Assembly: GCF_014284195.1 (NCBI RefSeq) | Contig: NZ_JACOGC010000001.1 | Location: 124,001 to 188,000 of the forward strand | From: Cognatundibacterium griseum | GTDB lineage: Bacteria; Pseudomonadota; Gammaproteobacteria; Burkholderiales; Burkholderiaceae_D | Length of the DNA: 64,000 nucleotides | Reading direction: 5' to 3' | Part shown: in pieces, positions 1-10,263 of the stretch | How the letters are laid out: each line of letters begins with the position of its first letter | Numbering within the stretch: position 1 is the first letter of the stretch | Notes under the pieces: model-generated | What the model saw: only the letters and a program-made list of their open reading frames with translations | Told to the model about the DNA's origin: nothing | Databases searched by the model: none | Translations under genes and position numbers: made by a program

Positions 1-12
1 TTAGGAGTTAGT

Positions 13-1554
13 ATGCAACTCAACCCATCTGAAATCAGCGAGCTGATCAAGAGCCGGATCCAAGGCCTTGGTGATACCGCTGAGATTCGTAATCAAGGTA
101 CGGTCATTTCCGTTACCGACGGTATCTGCCGCATTCACGGTCTGTCTGACGCGATGCAAGGCGAGATGCTGGAATTCCCAGGCAATACTTTCGGTCTGGC
201 GTTGAACCTGGAACGTGATTCCGTAGGTGCCGTTATTCTCGGTGACTACGAGCACATTTCCGAAGGCGACACTGTCAAATGTACCGGCCGTATCCTGGAA
301 GTGCCTATCGGCCCTGAACTGCGCGGCCGCGTGGTTAACGCGCTCGGTCAGCCTATCGACGGCAAAGGCCCGATCAATGCAAAACTGACTGCGCCTATCG
401 AAAAGATTGCGCCAGGCGTTATTGCACGTCAATCCGTTTCGCAGCCTCTGCAAACTGGCCTGAAGTCGATCGACTCCATGGTTCCGGTTGGTCGTGGTCA
501 GCGTGAATTGATCATTGGCGATCGTCAGACAGGTAAAACTGCTGTTGCGATCGACTCCATCATCAATCAAAAAGGCCAGGGCGTTACATGTATTTATGTA
601 GCGATCGGTCAAAAAGCGTCTTCCGTTAAAAACGTGGTGCGCGCTCTCGAAGCCCACGGCGCAATGGAATACACCATCGTTGTTGCAGCAACTGCGTCTG
701 AATCCGCAGCGATGCAATACGTATCCGCTTACTCCGGTTGCGCGATGGGTGAATATTTCCGTGACCGCGGTGAAGATGCGCTGATCGTGTATGACGATCT
801 GTCCAAACAAGCGGTTGCTTACCGTCAGGTTTCCCTGCTGCTGCGCCGCCCGCCAGGCCGTGAAGCTTATCCAGGTGACGTGTTCTACCTGCACTCCCGT
901 TTGCTGGAGCGTGCTGCACGTGTGAACCCTGATTACGTTGAAGCATTCACCAAAGGTGAAGTCAAAGGTAAAACAGGTTCCCTGACTGCATTGCCGATTA
1001 TCGAAACTCAGGCTGGTGACGTTTCCGCTTTCGTTCCGACTAACGTGATTTCGATTACTGACGGTCAGATCTTCCTGGAAACTTCCCTGTTCAACGCCGG
1101 TATCCGCCCAGCGATTAACGCTGGTATCTCGGTTTCCCGCGTTGGTGGTGCAGCTCAGACCAAGGTGATCAAAAACCTGTCCGGCGGTATCCGTACCGAC
1201 TTGGCGCAGTATCGTGAACTGGCAGCGTTTGCGCAGTTTGCTTCCGATCTGGACGAAGCAACCCGTAAGCAGCTGGACCGTGGTGCCCGTGTGACTGAAT
1301 TGCTGAAACAGGCTCAGTACGCACCGCTGTCGATTTCCCTGATGGCCGTGACGCTGTTCGCTGTCAACAAGGGTTACCTGGATGACGTACCTGTGAAGAG
1401 CGTTCTGGCATTTGAAGCTGGCGTACACAACTTCATGAAAACCAGCCACGCTGCATTGTTGCAGAAGATCGAAGAAACCAAGCAACTGGACAAAGATGGC
1501 GAAGCTGCCATGGCTGCCGCAATTGCTGATTTCAAAAAATCCGGCGCCTATTAA
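13..1554 (+). CDS. atpA: ATP synthase F1 subunit alpha
   Basis: This is the alpha subunit of the F1 part of the F1Fo ATP synthase, the non-catalytic nucleotide-binding partner of beta in the cytoplasmic alpha3beta3 head. At 513 residues it has full family length. The Walker A motif GDRQTGKT lies at residues 169-176, and the arginine finger that reaches into the beta active site is in SVSR (R377). An AGGAG ribosome binding site stands directly before the ATG. It is the first gene in the window and is followed closely by atpG, atpD and atpC, so the upstream genes atpI/B/E/F/H should lie just outside. Codon use is strongly biased (CGT, GGT, CTG), as expected for a highly expressed gene. That bias leaves a long stop-free frame on the opposite strand which is not a gene. 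Confidence 0.99.
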   Translation: MQLNPSEISELIKSRIQGLGDTAEIRNQGTVISVTDGICRIHGLSDAMQGEMLEFPGNTFGLALNLERDSVGAVILGDYEHISEGDTVKCTGRILEVPIGPELRGRVVNALGQPIDGKGPINAKLTAPIEKIAPGVIARQSVSQPLQTGLKSIDSMVPVGRGQRELIIGDRQTGKTAVAIDSIINQKGQGVTCIYVAIGQKASSVKNVVRALEAHGAMEYTIVVAATASESAAMQYVSAYSGCAMGEYFRDRGEDALIVYDDLSKQAVAYRQVSLLLRRPPGREAYPGDVFYLHSRLLERAARVNPDYVEAFTKGEVKGKTGSLTALPIIETQAGDVSAFVPTNVISITDGQIFLETSLFNAGIRPAINAGISVSRVGGAAQTKVIKNLSGGIRTDLAQYRELAAFAQFASDLDEATRKQLDRGARVTELLKQAQYAPLSISLMAVTLFAVNKGYLDDVPVKSVLAFEAGVHNFMKTSHAALLQKIEETKQLDKDGEAAMAAAIADFKKSGAY

Positions 1555-1583
1555 TTTACTGTAGCTAGAAGGAGTCAATACTC

Positions 1584-2453
1584 ATGGCTGCAGGCAAAGA
1601 GATACGTGGCAAGATCAAAAGCGTAGAAAATACGAAGAAGATCACAAAGGCGATGGAAATGGTCGCCGCATCCAAAATGCGTAAAGCGCAGGACCGGATG
1701 CGTGCAGCCCGCCCATACAGTGAAAAGATTCGTCATATCGCTGCCAACTTGTCACAGGCCAACCCAGAGTACACGCATCCTTTTATGGTTCAGCAGGATC
1801 AGGCCAAGAAGATTGGTCTGATCGTTGTGACGACAGATAAAGGTTTGTGTGGTGGCTTGAATACCAACGTATTACGTCTGGTCACCAACAAATTGCGTGA
1901 ACTCGAAGGTAAGGGTTCTAAAGTAGAAGCGGTTGCAATTGGTAATAAAGGTCTCGGTTTCCTGAATCGTATCAGTGCTCCGGTCGTTGCGCATGCTGTA
2001 CAGCTTGGCGACGCCCCGCATCTTGATAAACTGATTGGTCCGGTAAAAGTACTGCTGGATGCTTATCAGGAAGGCAAACTTGATGCGGTTTACCTGAGCT
2101 ACACAAAATTCATCAACACCATGAAGCAAGAGCCGGTGATGGAGCAGTTACTGCCTCTGACCGCCGACAAACTGGAAACAGATAAATCAGCCCATTCGTG
2201 GGACTATATCTACGAACCAGATGCCAATACCGTGATTGATGAATTGCTGATCCGTTATGTTGAAGCGCTGATTTATCAGGCCGTTGCTGAAAACATGGCG
2301 TCCGAACAGTCGGCCCGTATGGTGGCGATGAAGGCAGCAAGTGATAACGCGGGTAATGTGATTGGTGAGCTGAAGCTGGTTTATAACAAAACCCGTCAGG
2401 CCGCGATTACCAAAGAGCTCTCCGAGATCGTCGCCGGTGCGGCAGCGGTCTAA
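1584..2453 (+). CDS. atpG: ATP synthase F1 subunit gamma
   Basis: This is the central rotor shaft of F1, which turns inside the alpha3beta3 head and couples proton flow to ATP synthesis. The 289-residue product has the expected length. It has the conserved N-terminal helix ([21 protein letters not shown]), the [11 protein letters not shown] segment near residue 75, and the C-terminal helix with [20 protein letters not shown]. The start is fixed by a strong GAAGGAG site about 10 bases upstream. It lies 29 bases after atpA and 30 before atpD, so the genes are co-transcribed. No irregularity is visible. Confidence 0.99.
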   Translation: MAAGKEIRGKIKSVENTKKITKAMEMVAASKMRKAQDRMRAARPYSEKIRHIAANLSQANPEYTHPFMVQQDQAKKIGLIVVTTDKGLCGGLNTNVLRLVTNKLRELEGKGSKVEAVAIGNKGLGFLNRISAPVVAHAVQLGDAPHLDKLIGPVKVLLDAYQEGKLDAVYLSYTKFINTMKQEPVMEQLLPLTADKLETDKSAHSWDYIYEPDANTVIDELLIRYVEALIYQAVAENMASEQSARMVAMKAASDNAGNVIGELKLVYNKTRQAAITKELSEIVAGAAAV

Positions 2454-3887
<1,434 letters not shown>

Positions 3888-3900
3888 ATTCAGCACTAGC

Positions 3901-3923
3901 GCTGCGGTCTGAACCACCGCAGC
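3901..3923 (+). promoter_or_regulatory. Hairpin between atpD and atpC
   Basis: GCTGCGGT and ACCGCAGC form a perfect 8-bp stem with a 7-base loop, followed a few bases later by a run of five T. It lies between two genes of one operon. It could be a partial terminator, or an RNA processing or stability element that sets the ratio of the epsilon subunit. The structure is seen directly; the role is inferred. Confidence 0.5.
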
Positions 3924-3956
3924 ACAGCTTTTTCAAGCGTATACAAAGGGTCCGAC

Positions 3957-4379
3957 ATGGCACACACTATTCACGTTGACGTGGTTTCTGCAGAAGAGTC
4001 TATCTTTTCTGGTGAAGCCGAATTCGTCGCGTTGCCAGGTGAGGCTGGTGAATTGGGTATCTATCCAAAGCATACTCCGCTGATTACCCGTATCAAACCG
4101 GGTGCAGTACGTATTAAGGTTCCCGGTAAAACCGAAGACGAATTTGTTTTCGTCGCCGGCGGTTTGCTGGAAGTGCAGCCTGATACCGTCACTGTATTGG
4201 CAGATACGGCAATTCGTGGTCACGATCTGGACGAAGCCAAGGCCAGCGAAGCTAAGAAGCAAGCGGAAGAGGCACTGGCTAATCGCGATTCCAAGATTGA
4301 CTATGCGCAAGCACAGGCAGAACTGGCATCGGCAATCGCCCAATTGGCAGCGATACAGAAATTACGTCAGAAGCGTTAA
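3957..4379 (+). CDS. atpC: ATP synthase F1 subunit epsilon
   Basis: This is the epsilon subunit, which links gamma to the c-ring and can inhibit ATP hydrolysis. The 140-residue product starts [28 protein letters not shown], the typical N-terminal beta-sandwich. It includes [14 protein letters not shown] and ends with a two-helix C-terminal domain rich in Ala, Gln and Lys. It closes the ATP synthase operon and is followed within about 40 bases by a strong intrinsic terminator. No irregularity is visible. Confidence 0.98.
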   Translation: MAHTIHVDVVSAEESIFSGEAEFVALPGEAGELGIYPKHTPLITRIKPGAVRIKVPGKTEDEFVFVAGGLLEVQPDTVTVLADTAIRGHDLDEAKASEAKKQAEEALANRDSKIDYAQAQAELASAIAQLAAIQKLRQKR

Positions 4380-4416
4380 TTCGCTTCACGCAGTTTTTGT
4401 GACGACAGAAGTACAG

Positions 4417-4450
4417 AAAAGGCAGCTCTGAGCTGCCTTTTTTATTTTAA
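4417..4450 (+). terminator. Terminator of the atp operon
   Basis: GGCAGCT and AGCTGCC form a stem with a three-base loop, flanked by AAAA on the left and six T on the right. It stands directly after atpC and is a classic rho-independent terminator. Confidence 0.9.
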
Positions 4451-4464
4451 TTGACGATGTAAAA

Positions 4465-4896
4465 ATGCATCTTTCATCAGAAAATCCGGAACATCTGTCG
4501 CAATTGCTGGCTGCGAGTCGCGTTATCGCGGTAGTCGGGTTGTCGCCAAAACCGCATCGGACAAGTTACACCGTGGCTGCATACCTGCAGCAGCAGGGAT
4601 ACCGTATTATTCCTGTGAATCCCCGCGAAGCCGGCAAACGCATTCTCGGTGAGTTGTGTTATGCCAGTCTCACCGAGGCGAGCCAGGAACACAAGATTGA
4701 TATCGTTGACTGCTTCCGCAATGCAGAGGATATTCCACCTATCGCCGACGAGACGATTGCAGCCGGTATCCCGTGTTTGTGGATGCAGTCCGGCATCATC
4801 AATCAAGACGCGGCAGAAAAGGCGCGCCGTGCCGGAATTTACGTGGTCATGGATCAATGTCTGAAAATCGAACTGATGCGCCTGATCTGCCGCTGA
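4465..4896 (+). CDS. CoA-binding domain protein (YccU type)
   Basis: This 143-residue protein belongs to the small single-domain CoA-binding family (CoA_binding_2, as in E. coli YccU). It has a Rossmann-like fold with the N-terminal strand VIAVVGLSPKPHRTS (residues 21-35), then YRIIPVNPR, DIVDCFRN and the late segments CLWMQSG and GIYVVMDQCLKIE, which line the nucleotide pocket in the family. The physiological role of the family is not established. It begins 15 bases after the atp terminator and ends 24 bases before the polyphosphate kinase gene, so those two genes may be co-transcribed. Confidence 0.85.
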   Translation: MHLSSENPEHLSQLLAASRVIAVVGLSPKPHRTSYTVAAYLQQQGYRIIPVNPREAGKRILGELCYASLTEASQEHKIDIVDCFRNAEDIPPIADETIAAGIPCLWMQSGIINQDAAEKARRAGIYVVMDQCLKIELMRLICR

Positions 4897-4920
4897 CCGC
4901 TGTTTTTGAAAAGGGGATAC

Positions 4921-5745
4921 ATGGATATTGCCGGATTGTGCAGACTCAGATCAGGTCTGGTACTGAAGGAAGCCGATGCCGCGCGAAAGCTGACAGGCGC
5001 CGTAGCAGCGGGGATGACGGATGGTAAAGCAATCGATAAATTGCAGACACTGAATCTGGCGGAAAAAATTGCTGAGATCCAGAACGTTTTTGTGGCGGCT
5101 AAACAATATAAGCTCCTGATTATTTTGCAGGGCATGGACACCTCCGGCAAAGACGGCACGGTCAAAGGCGTGTTCGGACAAATCAATCCGTTAGGTACCA
5201 GAACCGTTGCCTTCAAAGCGCCGGTGCAGGTTGAAAAAGATCACGACTACTTATGGCGGGTGCACCGCGAAGTGCCGGGCAGCGGCGAAATGGTGATTTT
5301 TAACCGCAGTCATTATGAAGACGTGCTGATCAGTAAAGTTCACGGCTGGATCAGTGAGGATGTCTGTTTGCAGCGCTATGCGCATATCCGCGACTTTGAG
5401 AGAATGCTCAGTGAAACCGGGACGATCATTCTGAAATTCTTTCTGCACCTGTCGAAAGCAGAGCAAAAACGCCGTCTGGAAGAGCGGCTGGCTGATCCGG
5501 ACAAATACTGGAAATTTGATCCGCAGGATCTGGCGGAACGCACGCACTGGGATGCCTACCAGCGTGCCTATGAACATGCGTTGACGGCAACCGATAGTGA
5601 CAATGCCCCCTGGTTTGTGATTCCCTCCGACTCCAAGACGCAGCGCAATCTGTTGATTGCAGGCATCGTATTGGAAAAACTGGAAAGCCTGAAATTAAAA
5701 TATCCGCCGATGAATCCGGCTTACCGCCGGTTTTTGGTGGAGTGA
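4921..5745 (+). CDS. Polyphosphate kinase 2 family protein
   Basis: This is a PPK2-type polyphosphate:nucleotide phosphotransferase, which moves phosphate between polyphosphate and nucleotides in the cytoplasm. The Walker A motif GMDTSGKDG is at residues 71-79. It is followed by the family segments FNRSHYEDVL and RRLEERLADPDKYWKF (the lid region), and WFVIPSDSKTQRN near the end. The 274-residue length fits the short single-domain PPK2 enzymes that act on AMP or ADP. The ATG at 4921 is chosen over an upstream in-frame TTG at 4906 because AAAAGGGG lies just before it. Which nucleotide it prefers cannot be read with certainty. Confidence 0.9.
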   Translation: MDIAGLCRLRSGLVLKEADAARKLTGAVAAGMTDGKAIDKLQTLNLAEKIAEIQNVFVAAKQYKLLIILQGMDTSGKDGTVKGVFGQINPLGTRTVAFKAPVQVEKDHDYLWRVHREVPGSGEMVIFNRSHYEDVLISKVHGWISEDVCLQRYAHIRDFERMLSETGTIILKFFLHLSKAEQKRRLEERLADPDKYWKFDPQDLAERTHWDAYQRAYEHALTATDSDNAPWFVIPSDSKTQRNLLIAGIVLEKLESLKLKYPPMNPAYRRFLVE

Positions 5746-5762
5746 CACTGTCCCGGTGTTTT
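5745..5762 (+). terminator. Weak hairpin after the PPK2 gene
   Basis: ACACTG and CGGTGT can pair around a three-base loop and are followed by four T. The stem is short and contains one G-T pair, so this is a possible but weak terminator. Confidence 0.3.
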
Positions 5763-5997
5763 CCCAGACCTGACCGCTGAGTAACCAGACAGGTTTGTGC
5801 GGGATGTGCAGATGTTTGCTGCGCCGAAATCCGTACTGTGGAGGAAAATCGTGGGCTGATGGCGGGAGTTGGCCATCATCCTTCATAAAAAGACGTCAGG
5901 CAGTGGACAAAACCGGCTTACACCACCCGATTTCACAGGCCGCCGCCGATGGAAGCCTTAGACAGCAACGATTTTCAGAGGTAAACGACAGGGAATG

Positions 5998-6300
5998 ATC
6001 TTACTTATTCACAACCCTGAAAAACATTGCCATTGAGAAAAACAGCTAAATAATATAGTCGTGATTAAATAATTTATTAAAATCATATAGTTACGAGATT
6101 ATTCTATTAACTGTATTTAACAATTGAGCGCAACTGAGAAAAAAGAAAAAGCTATCCACAAAGTTATCCACAATAGCGGGACAGGTTTTTACGGAAACAG
6201 CAACTTGCGCAAGATCAGATGCTGATCGCAGCAGCTTAGGCGATAATGTGCGCTATTCAGAAAATTCCCACAGATTCAAACGATCATACAATCCGGAAAG
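5998..6300. promoter_or_regulatory. AT-rich region with DnaA boxes before hemE
   Basis: The stretch between the PPK2 gene and hemE contains an AT-rich block (about 6030-6125) followed by DnaA boxes. Perfect matches to TTATNCACA are at 6005-6013 (TTATTCACA) and 6164-6172 (TTATCCACA), with a one-mismatch box CTATCCACA at 6152-6160. GATC sites occur around 5997, 6213, 6225 and 6282. This combination resembles an unwinding element beside DnaA sites in a replication origin, or a DnaA-controlled promoter. Bases 5763-5997 hold no gene that I can support. Confidence 0.6.
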
Positions 6301-6307
6301 TTAATAC

Positions 6308-7399
6308 ATGTCTAATCATTTTGCTCCGCTTCAGAACGATACATTTCTTAAGGCGCTCCTGCGTGAGCCGACGGATTACACCCCGTTATGGTTGATGCGC
6401 CAGGCGGGTCGTTATCTGCCGGAGTACCGCGCCACCCGTAAAAATGCGGGATCGTTCATGAGTCTGGCAAAAAATCCGCAGTTTGCCACTGAAGTGACGC
6501 TGCAACCGATCGACCGCTATGCGCTGGATGCGGCCATCCTGTTTTCCGATATTCTCACCGTCCCAGACGCAATGGGGCTGGGTTTGTATTTTGAGGAAGG
6601 TGAGGGGCCTAAATTTGAGCGGCCACTGAAAGACGAGAAAGACGTCATGGCGCTGAAAAAGCCCGAGGCGGGCAGCTTGCAGTATGTATTTGACGCTGTA
6701 ACGGAAATTCGCCGTGCATTGAATGGTCGCGTGCCGCTGATCGGGTTTTCCGGCAGCCCGTGGACTCTGGCCTGCTACATGGTCGAGGGGCAGGGTTCCA
6801 GAGAGTTTCACAAGGTTAAAACCATGATGTACCAGCGCCCTGATCTGATGCATCATATCTTGCGCACGAATGCCGACGCGGTCGTCGAATACCTGAATGC
6901 GCAAATTGAGGCCGGCGCCCAGGCTGTAATGCTATTTGACAGCTGGGGTGGCGCGCTGGCTGATGCGGCCTATCAGGAGTTTTCTCTGTCCTATATGCAG
7001 GATATCGTGCAGCGGCTGCACAAAGAGCAGGATGGCCGCCGGGTGCCGTCGATTGTCTTTACCAAGGGCGGTGGCCTGTGGCTGGAACAGATCGCGCAGA
7101 CCGGTGCTGAGGCGGTTGGGCTGGACTGGACTATGAATCTGGGCCAGGCACGCCGTCTGGTCGGCGACCGGGTTGCGCTGCAAGGCAATCTGGACCCCGC
7201 AATCCTGTTTGCCAAGCCGGATCAGATCCATCACCTGGTGAAGGAGACGCTGGACTCTTATGGCACTCCCAAAGCCGGTCATGGCCATGTTTTTAATCTG
7301 GGGCATGGAATCTCGCAGTTTACGCCGCCGGAATCGGTGACCGTATTGGTTGAGACTGTGCATGAGTACAGTCGTCAGCAGCGCCAAAATGCGGCATAA
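6308..7399 (+). CDS. hemE: Uroporphyrinogen decarboxylase
   Basis: HemE removes four carboxyl groups from uroporphyrinogen III to give coproporphyrinogen III in cytoplasmic haem synthesis. The 363-residue protein has full length. It carries the signature [13 protein letters not shown] at residues 29-41, with the substrate-binding Arg residues, and the second signature [16 protein letters not shown] near residue 150. The C-terminal [10 protein letters not shown] is also typical. A GGAAAG site precedes the ATG. The gene stands alone between two intergenic regions that both contain DnaA boxes. In Caulobacter and other Alphaproteobacteria hemE lies beside the chromosomal origin, which makes this setting notable. 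Confidence 0.98.
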   Translation: MSNHFAPLQNDTFLKALLREPTDYTPLWLMRQAGRYLPEYRATRKNAGSFMSLAKNPQFATEVTLQPIDRYALDAAILFSDILTVPDAMGLGLYFEEGEGPKFERPLKDEKDVMALKKPEAGSLQYVFDAVTEIRRALNGRVPLIGFSGSPWTLACYMVEGQGSREFHKVKTMMYQRPDLMHHILRTNADAVVEYLNAQIEAGAQAVMLFDSWGGALADAAYQEFSLSYMQDIVQRLHKEQDGRRVPSIVFTKGGGLWLEQIAQTGAEAVGLDWTMNLGQARRLVGDRVALQGNLDPAILFAKPDQIHHLVKETLDSYGTPKAGHGHVFNLGHGISQFTPPESVTVLVETVHEYSRQQRQNAA

Positions 7400-7890
7400 A
7401 CAGGACTTGCATGCCCGGAATTCATGCAAAACCGGGTGTGCAATGCAATATTAAAATGAATAGCAAAGTGCATATTCTTTTTTTAAAAAATCATAATACA
7501 AAAATAAGCACGCCGGTGCTGTATGTTGCCATGCAAAAACCTGTATTGATGCGCTTCTCCGGCCATAAATCGATGGAAATGCAAGTCAGATAAGGGGCTG
7601 AATTTTATAAAACCAGACAAATCCGGTCTCAGTTATGCACAAATCCGGAGCATGCAAAAAAAGTGAGAAATTTTTTTTTGTAACTTCCGGTGATTTTTAT
7701 AAGTCATTGATTTTTAATGATAAAAAATGCTGCTGTAAGATTGTGCATTTTGTTGAAACCCGCATGATTATTGGTAATAATCCATGTCAAGAGAGCCTTT
7801 TCCACAAAGTTATGCACAGAAATTGTGGATAACTGGAAAACCGCTATGAAATCAATGCTTAACGCAGGTTTTTGAGAAAAAATAACGCTG
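7400..7890. promoter_or_regulatory. AT-rich region with DnaA-box cluster, hemE-priA
   Basis: This gap of about 490 bases has no convincing gene. It is AT-rich at about 7440-7520 and 7660-7760 and contains a run of nine T. Perfect TTATNCACA boxes are at 7633-7641 and 7810-7818 (plus strand) and 7824-7832 (minus strand, TTATCCACA). One-mismatch TTTTCCACA is at 7798-7806. Three boxes therefore lie within 35 bases just before priA. Two short open frames here (60 and 65 codons) have no recognisable content and overlap the boxes. I infer DnaA binding, either as part of an origin or for regulation or titration. Confidence 0.6.
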
Positions 7891-9921
7891 GTGAATTCTA
7901 TTTTTGTCCGGGTTGCGCTCGATACCCCACTTGACAGTTTTTTTGATTACCGGTTTTTACCGGCCGATACGGAAACTGGATTACCTCCGGCAGCCGGCTC
8001 TCTGGTGCTGGTGCCATTCGGCCGTCAGGAAGTGATTGGCGTTGTTGTTGCGGTCATGGATCAGACCGGGATTGCACCAGACAAAATCCGGGATGTCATC
8101 GCTGTGCGTGCTCAGCTGCCACCATTAGGCAGCGCCTGGCTGGCGATGGCGATGTTTGCGGCAGATTACTATCAGCGACCGCCCGGTGAAGTCATGCTGC
8201 CTGCCTTGCCCAAAAATCTGCGTGCCGGCAAAACCGTGGCCCTGGACCGCGCACTCAAAAAGATTGCCAGACAGTCCGTAACAGACGAGATGCCGCCCGG
8301 TCATGTGACCGCGCTGAACCCGCCACAGCAGGCGGCGGTTACTGCGATCACGCAGCAGGCCGGTTATGCGGCGCATCTGTTATTCGGCGTGACCGGCAGC
8401 GGCAAGACCGAGGTATATCTGCAGACTGCCGCCCGTATTCTGGCCGGTTCCCCGCTTGCGCAGATTCTGATTCTGGTGCCGGAAATTAATCTGACACCGC
8501 AGCTGGAAATGCACGTCCGGCAGCGTTTTCCGGGAATGCCGGTAGCCAGCTTGCATAGCGGTCTGGCAGAGGGTGAGCGCACGCTTCACTGGCTGTCGGC
8601 GCATTTGGGGCAAGCGCGCATCGTGCTCGGAACAAGGCTGGCGATATTTGCCTCCATGCCACATTTACAACTGATTATCGTCGATGAGGAGCATGATCCG
8701 TCCTACAAACAGCAGGAAGGCTTGCGCTATTCGGCGCGTGATCTGGCCGTCTGGCGGGCGCATCAGTTGCAGATTCCGGTGGTGCTCGGCTCCGCGACAC
8801 CTTCGCTGGAAAGCTGGCAGGCTGCGCAGAATGGCCGTTACCGGCAGCTGGTACTGACGGAAAGAGCGGTGCCGGATGCTGTCTTGCCGTTGATTAAAAT
8901 TATTAATCTGGAGCGTGAAAAACCCAGCGATGGACTAACGCAAAGATTGATCGCCGCGATTCGCCTACGCCTTGAGAAAGGTGAGCAGTCACTGCTGTTT
9001 TTGAACAGGCGTGGTTATGCCCCTGTGCTCGCCTGCGATGCCTGCGGCTGGATCAGCCAATGCAGCCGCTGCACTGCCAACCTGGTGTTGCACAAAGGCG
9101 ACCACCGCCTGCGCTGCCATCACTGCGGACTGGAGCAACGGATTCCGCGTGCTTGTCCTACCTGCGGCAATATTGACCTGCAACCATTAGGACGTGGCAC
9201 CCAGCGGCTGGAAGAAACCCTGTCGGCGATTTTTCCGGATGCCAGGGTTTTCCGCATTGATGCCGATTCGACCCGTCTCAAAGGCAGCGCAGCCGCCGCG
9301 TTTGAACGGGTGCACGAAGGCGGGGTGGATATTCTGATTGGCACGCAGATGGTTGCCAAGGGACATGATTTCAAACGCCTGACGTTGGTGGCGGCGCTGA
9401 ATCCCGATGCGGCTTTGTTTTCTCAGGACTACCGTGCCAGCGAGCGTTTGTTTGCCCAGCTGATGCAGGTTGCCGGTCGCGCCGGCCGCACCGCGAAAGC
9501 GGATGACGGCAATCCTGCCGAGGTGCTGATCCAGACCCGCTATCCAGATCACCCGCTTTACCATGCGCTGATGAAGCATGATTACCCGGAGTTTGCCGCA
9601 GATTTGCTGGACGAGCGTCGTCAGGCGCAGTTGCCGCCATTCATGTATCAGGCCCTGCTGCGCGCGGAAGCCCGGGAATTGCAGACCGCACTGGAATTTT
9701 TGCAGCAGGCGGCAGGCCGGATCAGCGCGGCCGGCGTGACGGTGCATGATCCGGTGCCGATGACCATGACCCGGGTGGCAAACCGCGAACGGGCGCAATT
9801 GCTGATCGAATCCGCCTCGAGACCCGTCCTGCAGGCTTGTATGAAAGCCTGGATGGGCGAGCTGCGCAGCATGAAAACACGCTTGCGCTGGTCGCTGGAA
9901 ATCGATCCCGTCGATATCTGA
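7891..9921 (+). CDS. priA: Primosomal protein N' (replication restart helicase)
   Basis: PriA recognises stalled forks and D-loops and reloads the replicative helicase. The 676-residue protein has an N-terminal DNA-binding region, the Walker A motif GVTGSGKT at 166-173 and DEEH at 265-268. It also has the helicase motif LLFLNRRGYAPVL and a complete zinc-binding insertion with eight cysteines (C382, C385, C391, C394, C409, C412, C422, C425). The start is GTG at 7891 (protein MNSIFVRVALDTPLDSFFDY), which agrees with the usual N-terminus of the family, although no strong ribosome binding site precedes it. The DnaA-box cluster ends about 60 bases upstream. Confidence 0.97.
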   Translation: MNSIFVRVALDTPLDSFFDYRFLPADTETGLPPAAGSLVLVPFGRQEVIGVVVAVMDQTGIAPDKIRDVIAVRAQLPPLGSAWLAMAMFAADYYQRPPGEVMLPALPKNLRAGKTVALDRALKKIARQSVTDEMPPGHVTALNPPQQAAVTAITQQAGYAAHLLFGVTGSGKTEVYLQTAARILAGSPLAQILILVPEINLTPQLEMHVRQRFPGMPVASLHSGLAEGERTLHWLSAHLGQARIVLGTRLAIFASMPHLQLIIVDEEHDPSYKQQEGLRYSARDLAVWRAHQLQIPVVLGSATPSLESWQAAQNGRYRQLVLTERAVPDAVLPLIKIINLEREKPSDGLTQRLIAAIRLRLEKGEQSLLFLNRRGYAPVLACDACGWISQCSRCTANLVLHKGDHRLRCHHCGLEQRIPRACPTCGNIDLQPLGRGTQRLEETLSAIFPDARVFRIDADSTRLKGSAAAAFERVHEGGVDILIGTQMVAKGHDFKRLTLVAALNPDAALFSQDYRASERLFAQLMQVAGRAGRTAKADDGNPAEVLIQTRYPDHPLYHALMKHDYPEFAADLLDERRQAQLPPFMYQALLRAEARELQTALEFLQQAAGRISAAGVTVHDPVPMTMTRVANRERAQLLIESASRPVLQACMKAWMGELRSMKTRLRWSLEIDPVDI

Positions 9922-10263
9922 CGCCAGACCGCAGTGCTTAACGGTGCCAATCAGTATGATCTGCTGGTTGCGCAAACCCGTGGCGACGCGGTGCTGTGGT
10001 TTGCCTGTCCCGGACAGGGTTCGCAGCGTTCTCACTGCGAATTCAATCGCGATCGCGGTTGGGGTCAGTGACGCGCAGCCGGTTTCGATAGCGCGCCTCA
10101 GGCCGCGATGGATGCCGACGGCCGGCACTGCGTTTCCGGCGCATCGCATACAGCCGGAACCCGGGCAGAAAGACGGGTATCGCGCAAACATAGCGTTCCG
10201 GCAAGAAAAAAGGGACTCGGGTATAGTGTCCGCACTGTCGGTGACTACAGGACGGAACGCTTT
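9922..10263. other. Intergenic stretch with unassigned coding-like fragment
   Basis: About 340 bases between priA and the acetyltransferase gene hold no intact gene. A short frame at about 9940-10070 reads as normal-looking protein (for example NGANQYDLLVAQTRGDAVLW) and ends in a stop at about 10070. It has no good start. It may be a decayed gene remnant, but I do not recognise the family. Confidence 0.3.

Noticed and set aside
1-1578. Long minus-strand frame opposite atpA (and a similar one opposite atpD at 2187-3716)
   Set aside because: These have the same cause: biased codons on the coding strand remove antisense stops. Composition is not protein-like.
5795-5998. 67-codon frame after the PPK2 gene
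   Set aside because: No family resemblance, no ribosome binding site and random-looking composition.
7411-7832. Two short plus-strand frames between hemE and priA
   Set aside because: Neither has recognisable content, and they overlap AT-rich DNA with DnaA boxes.
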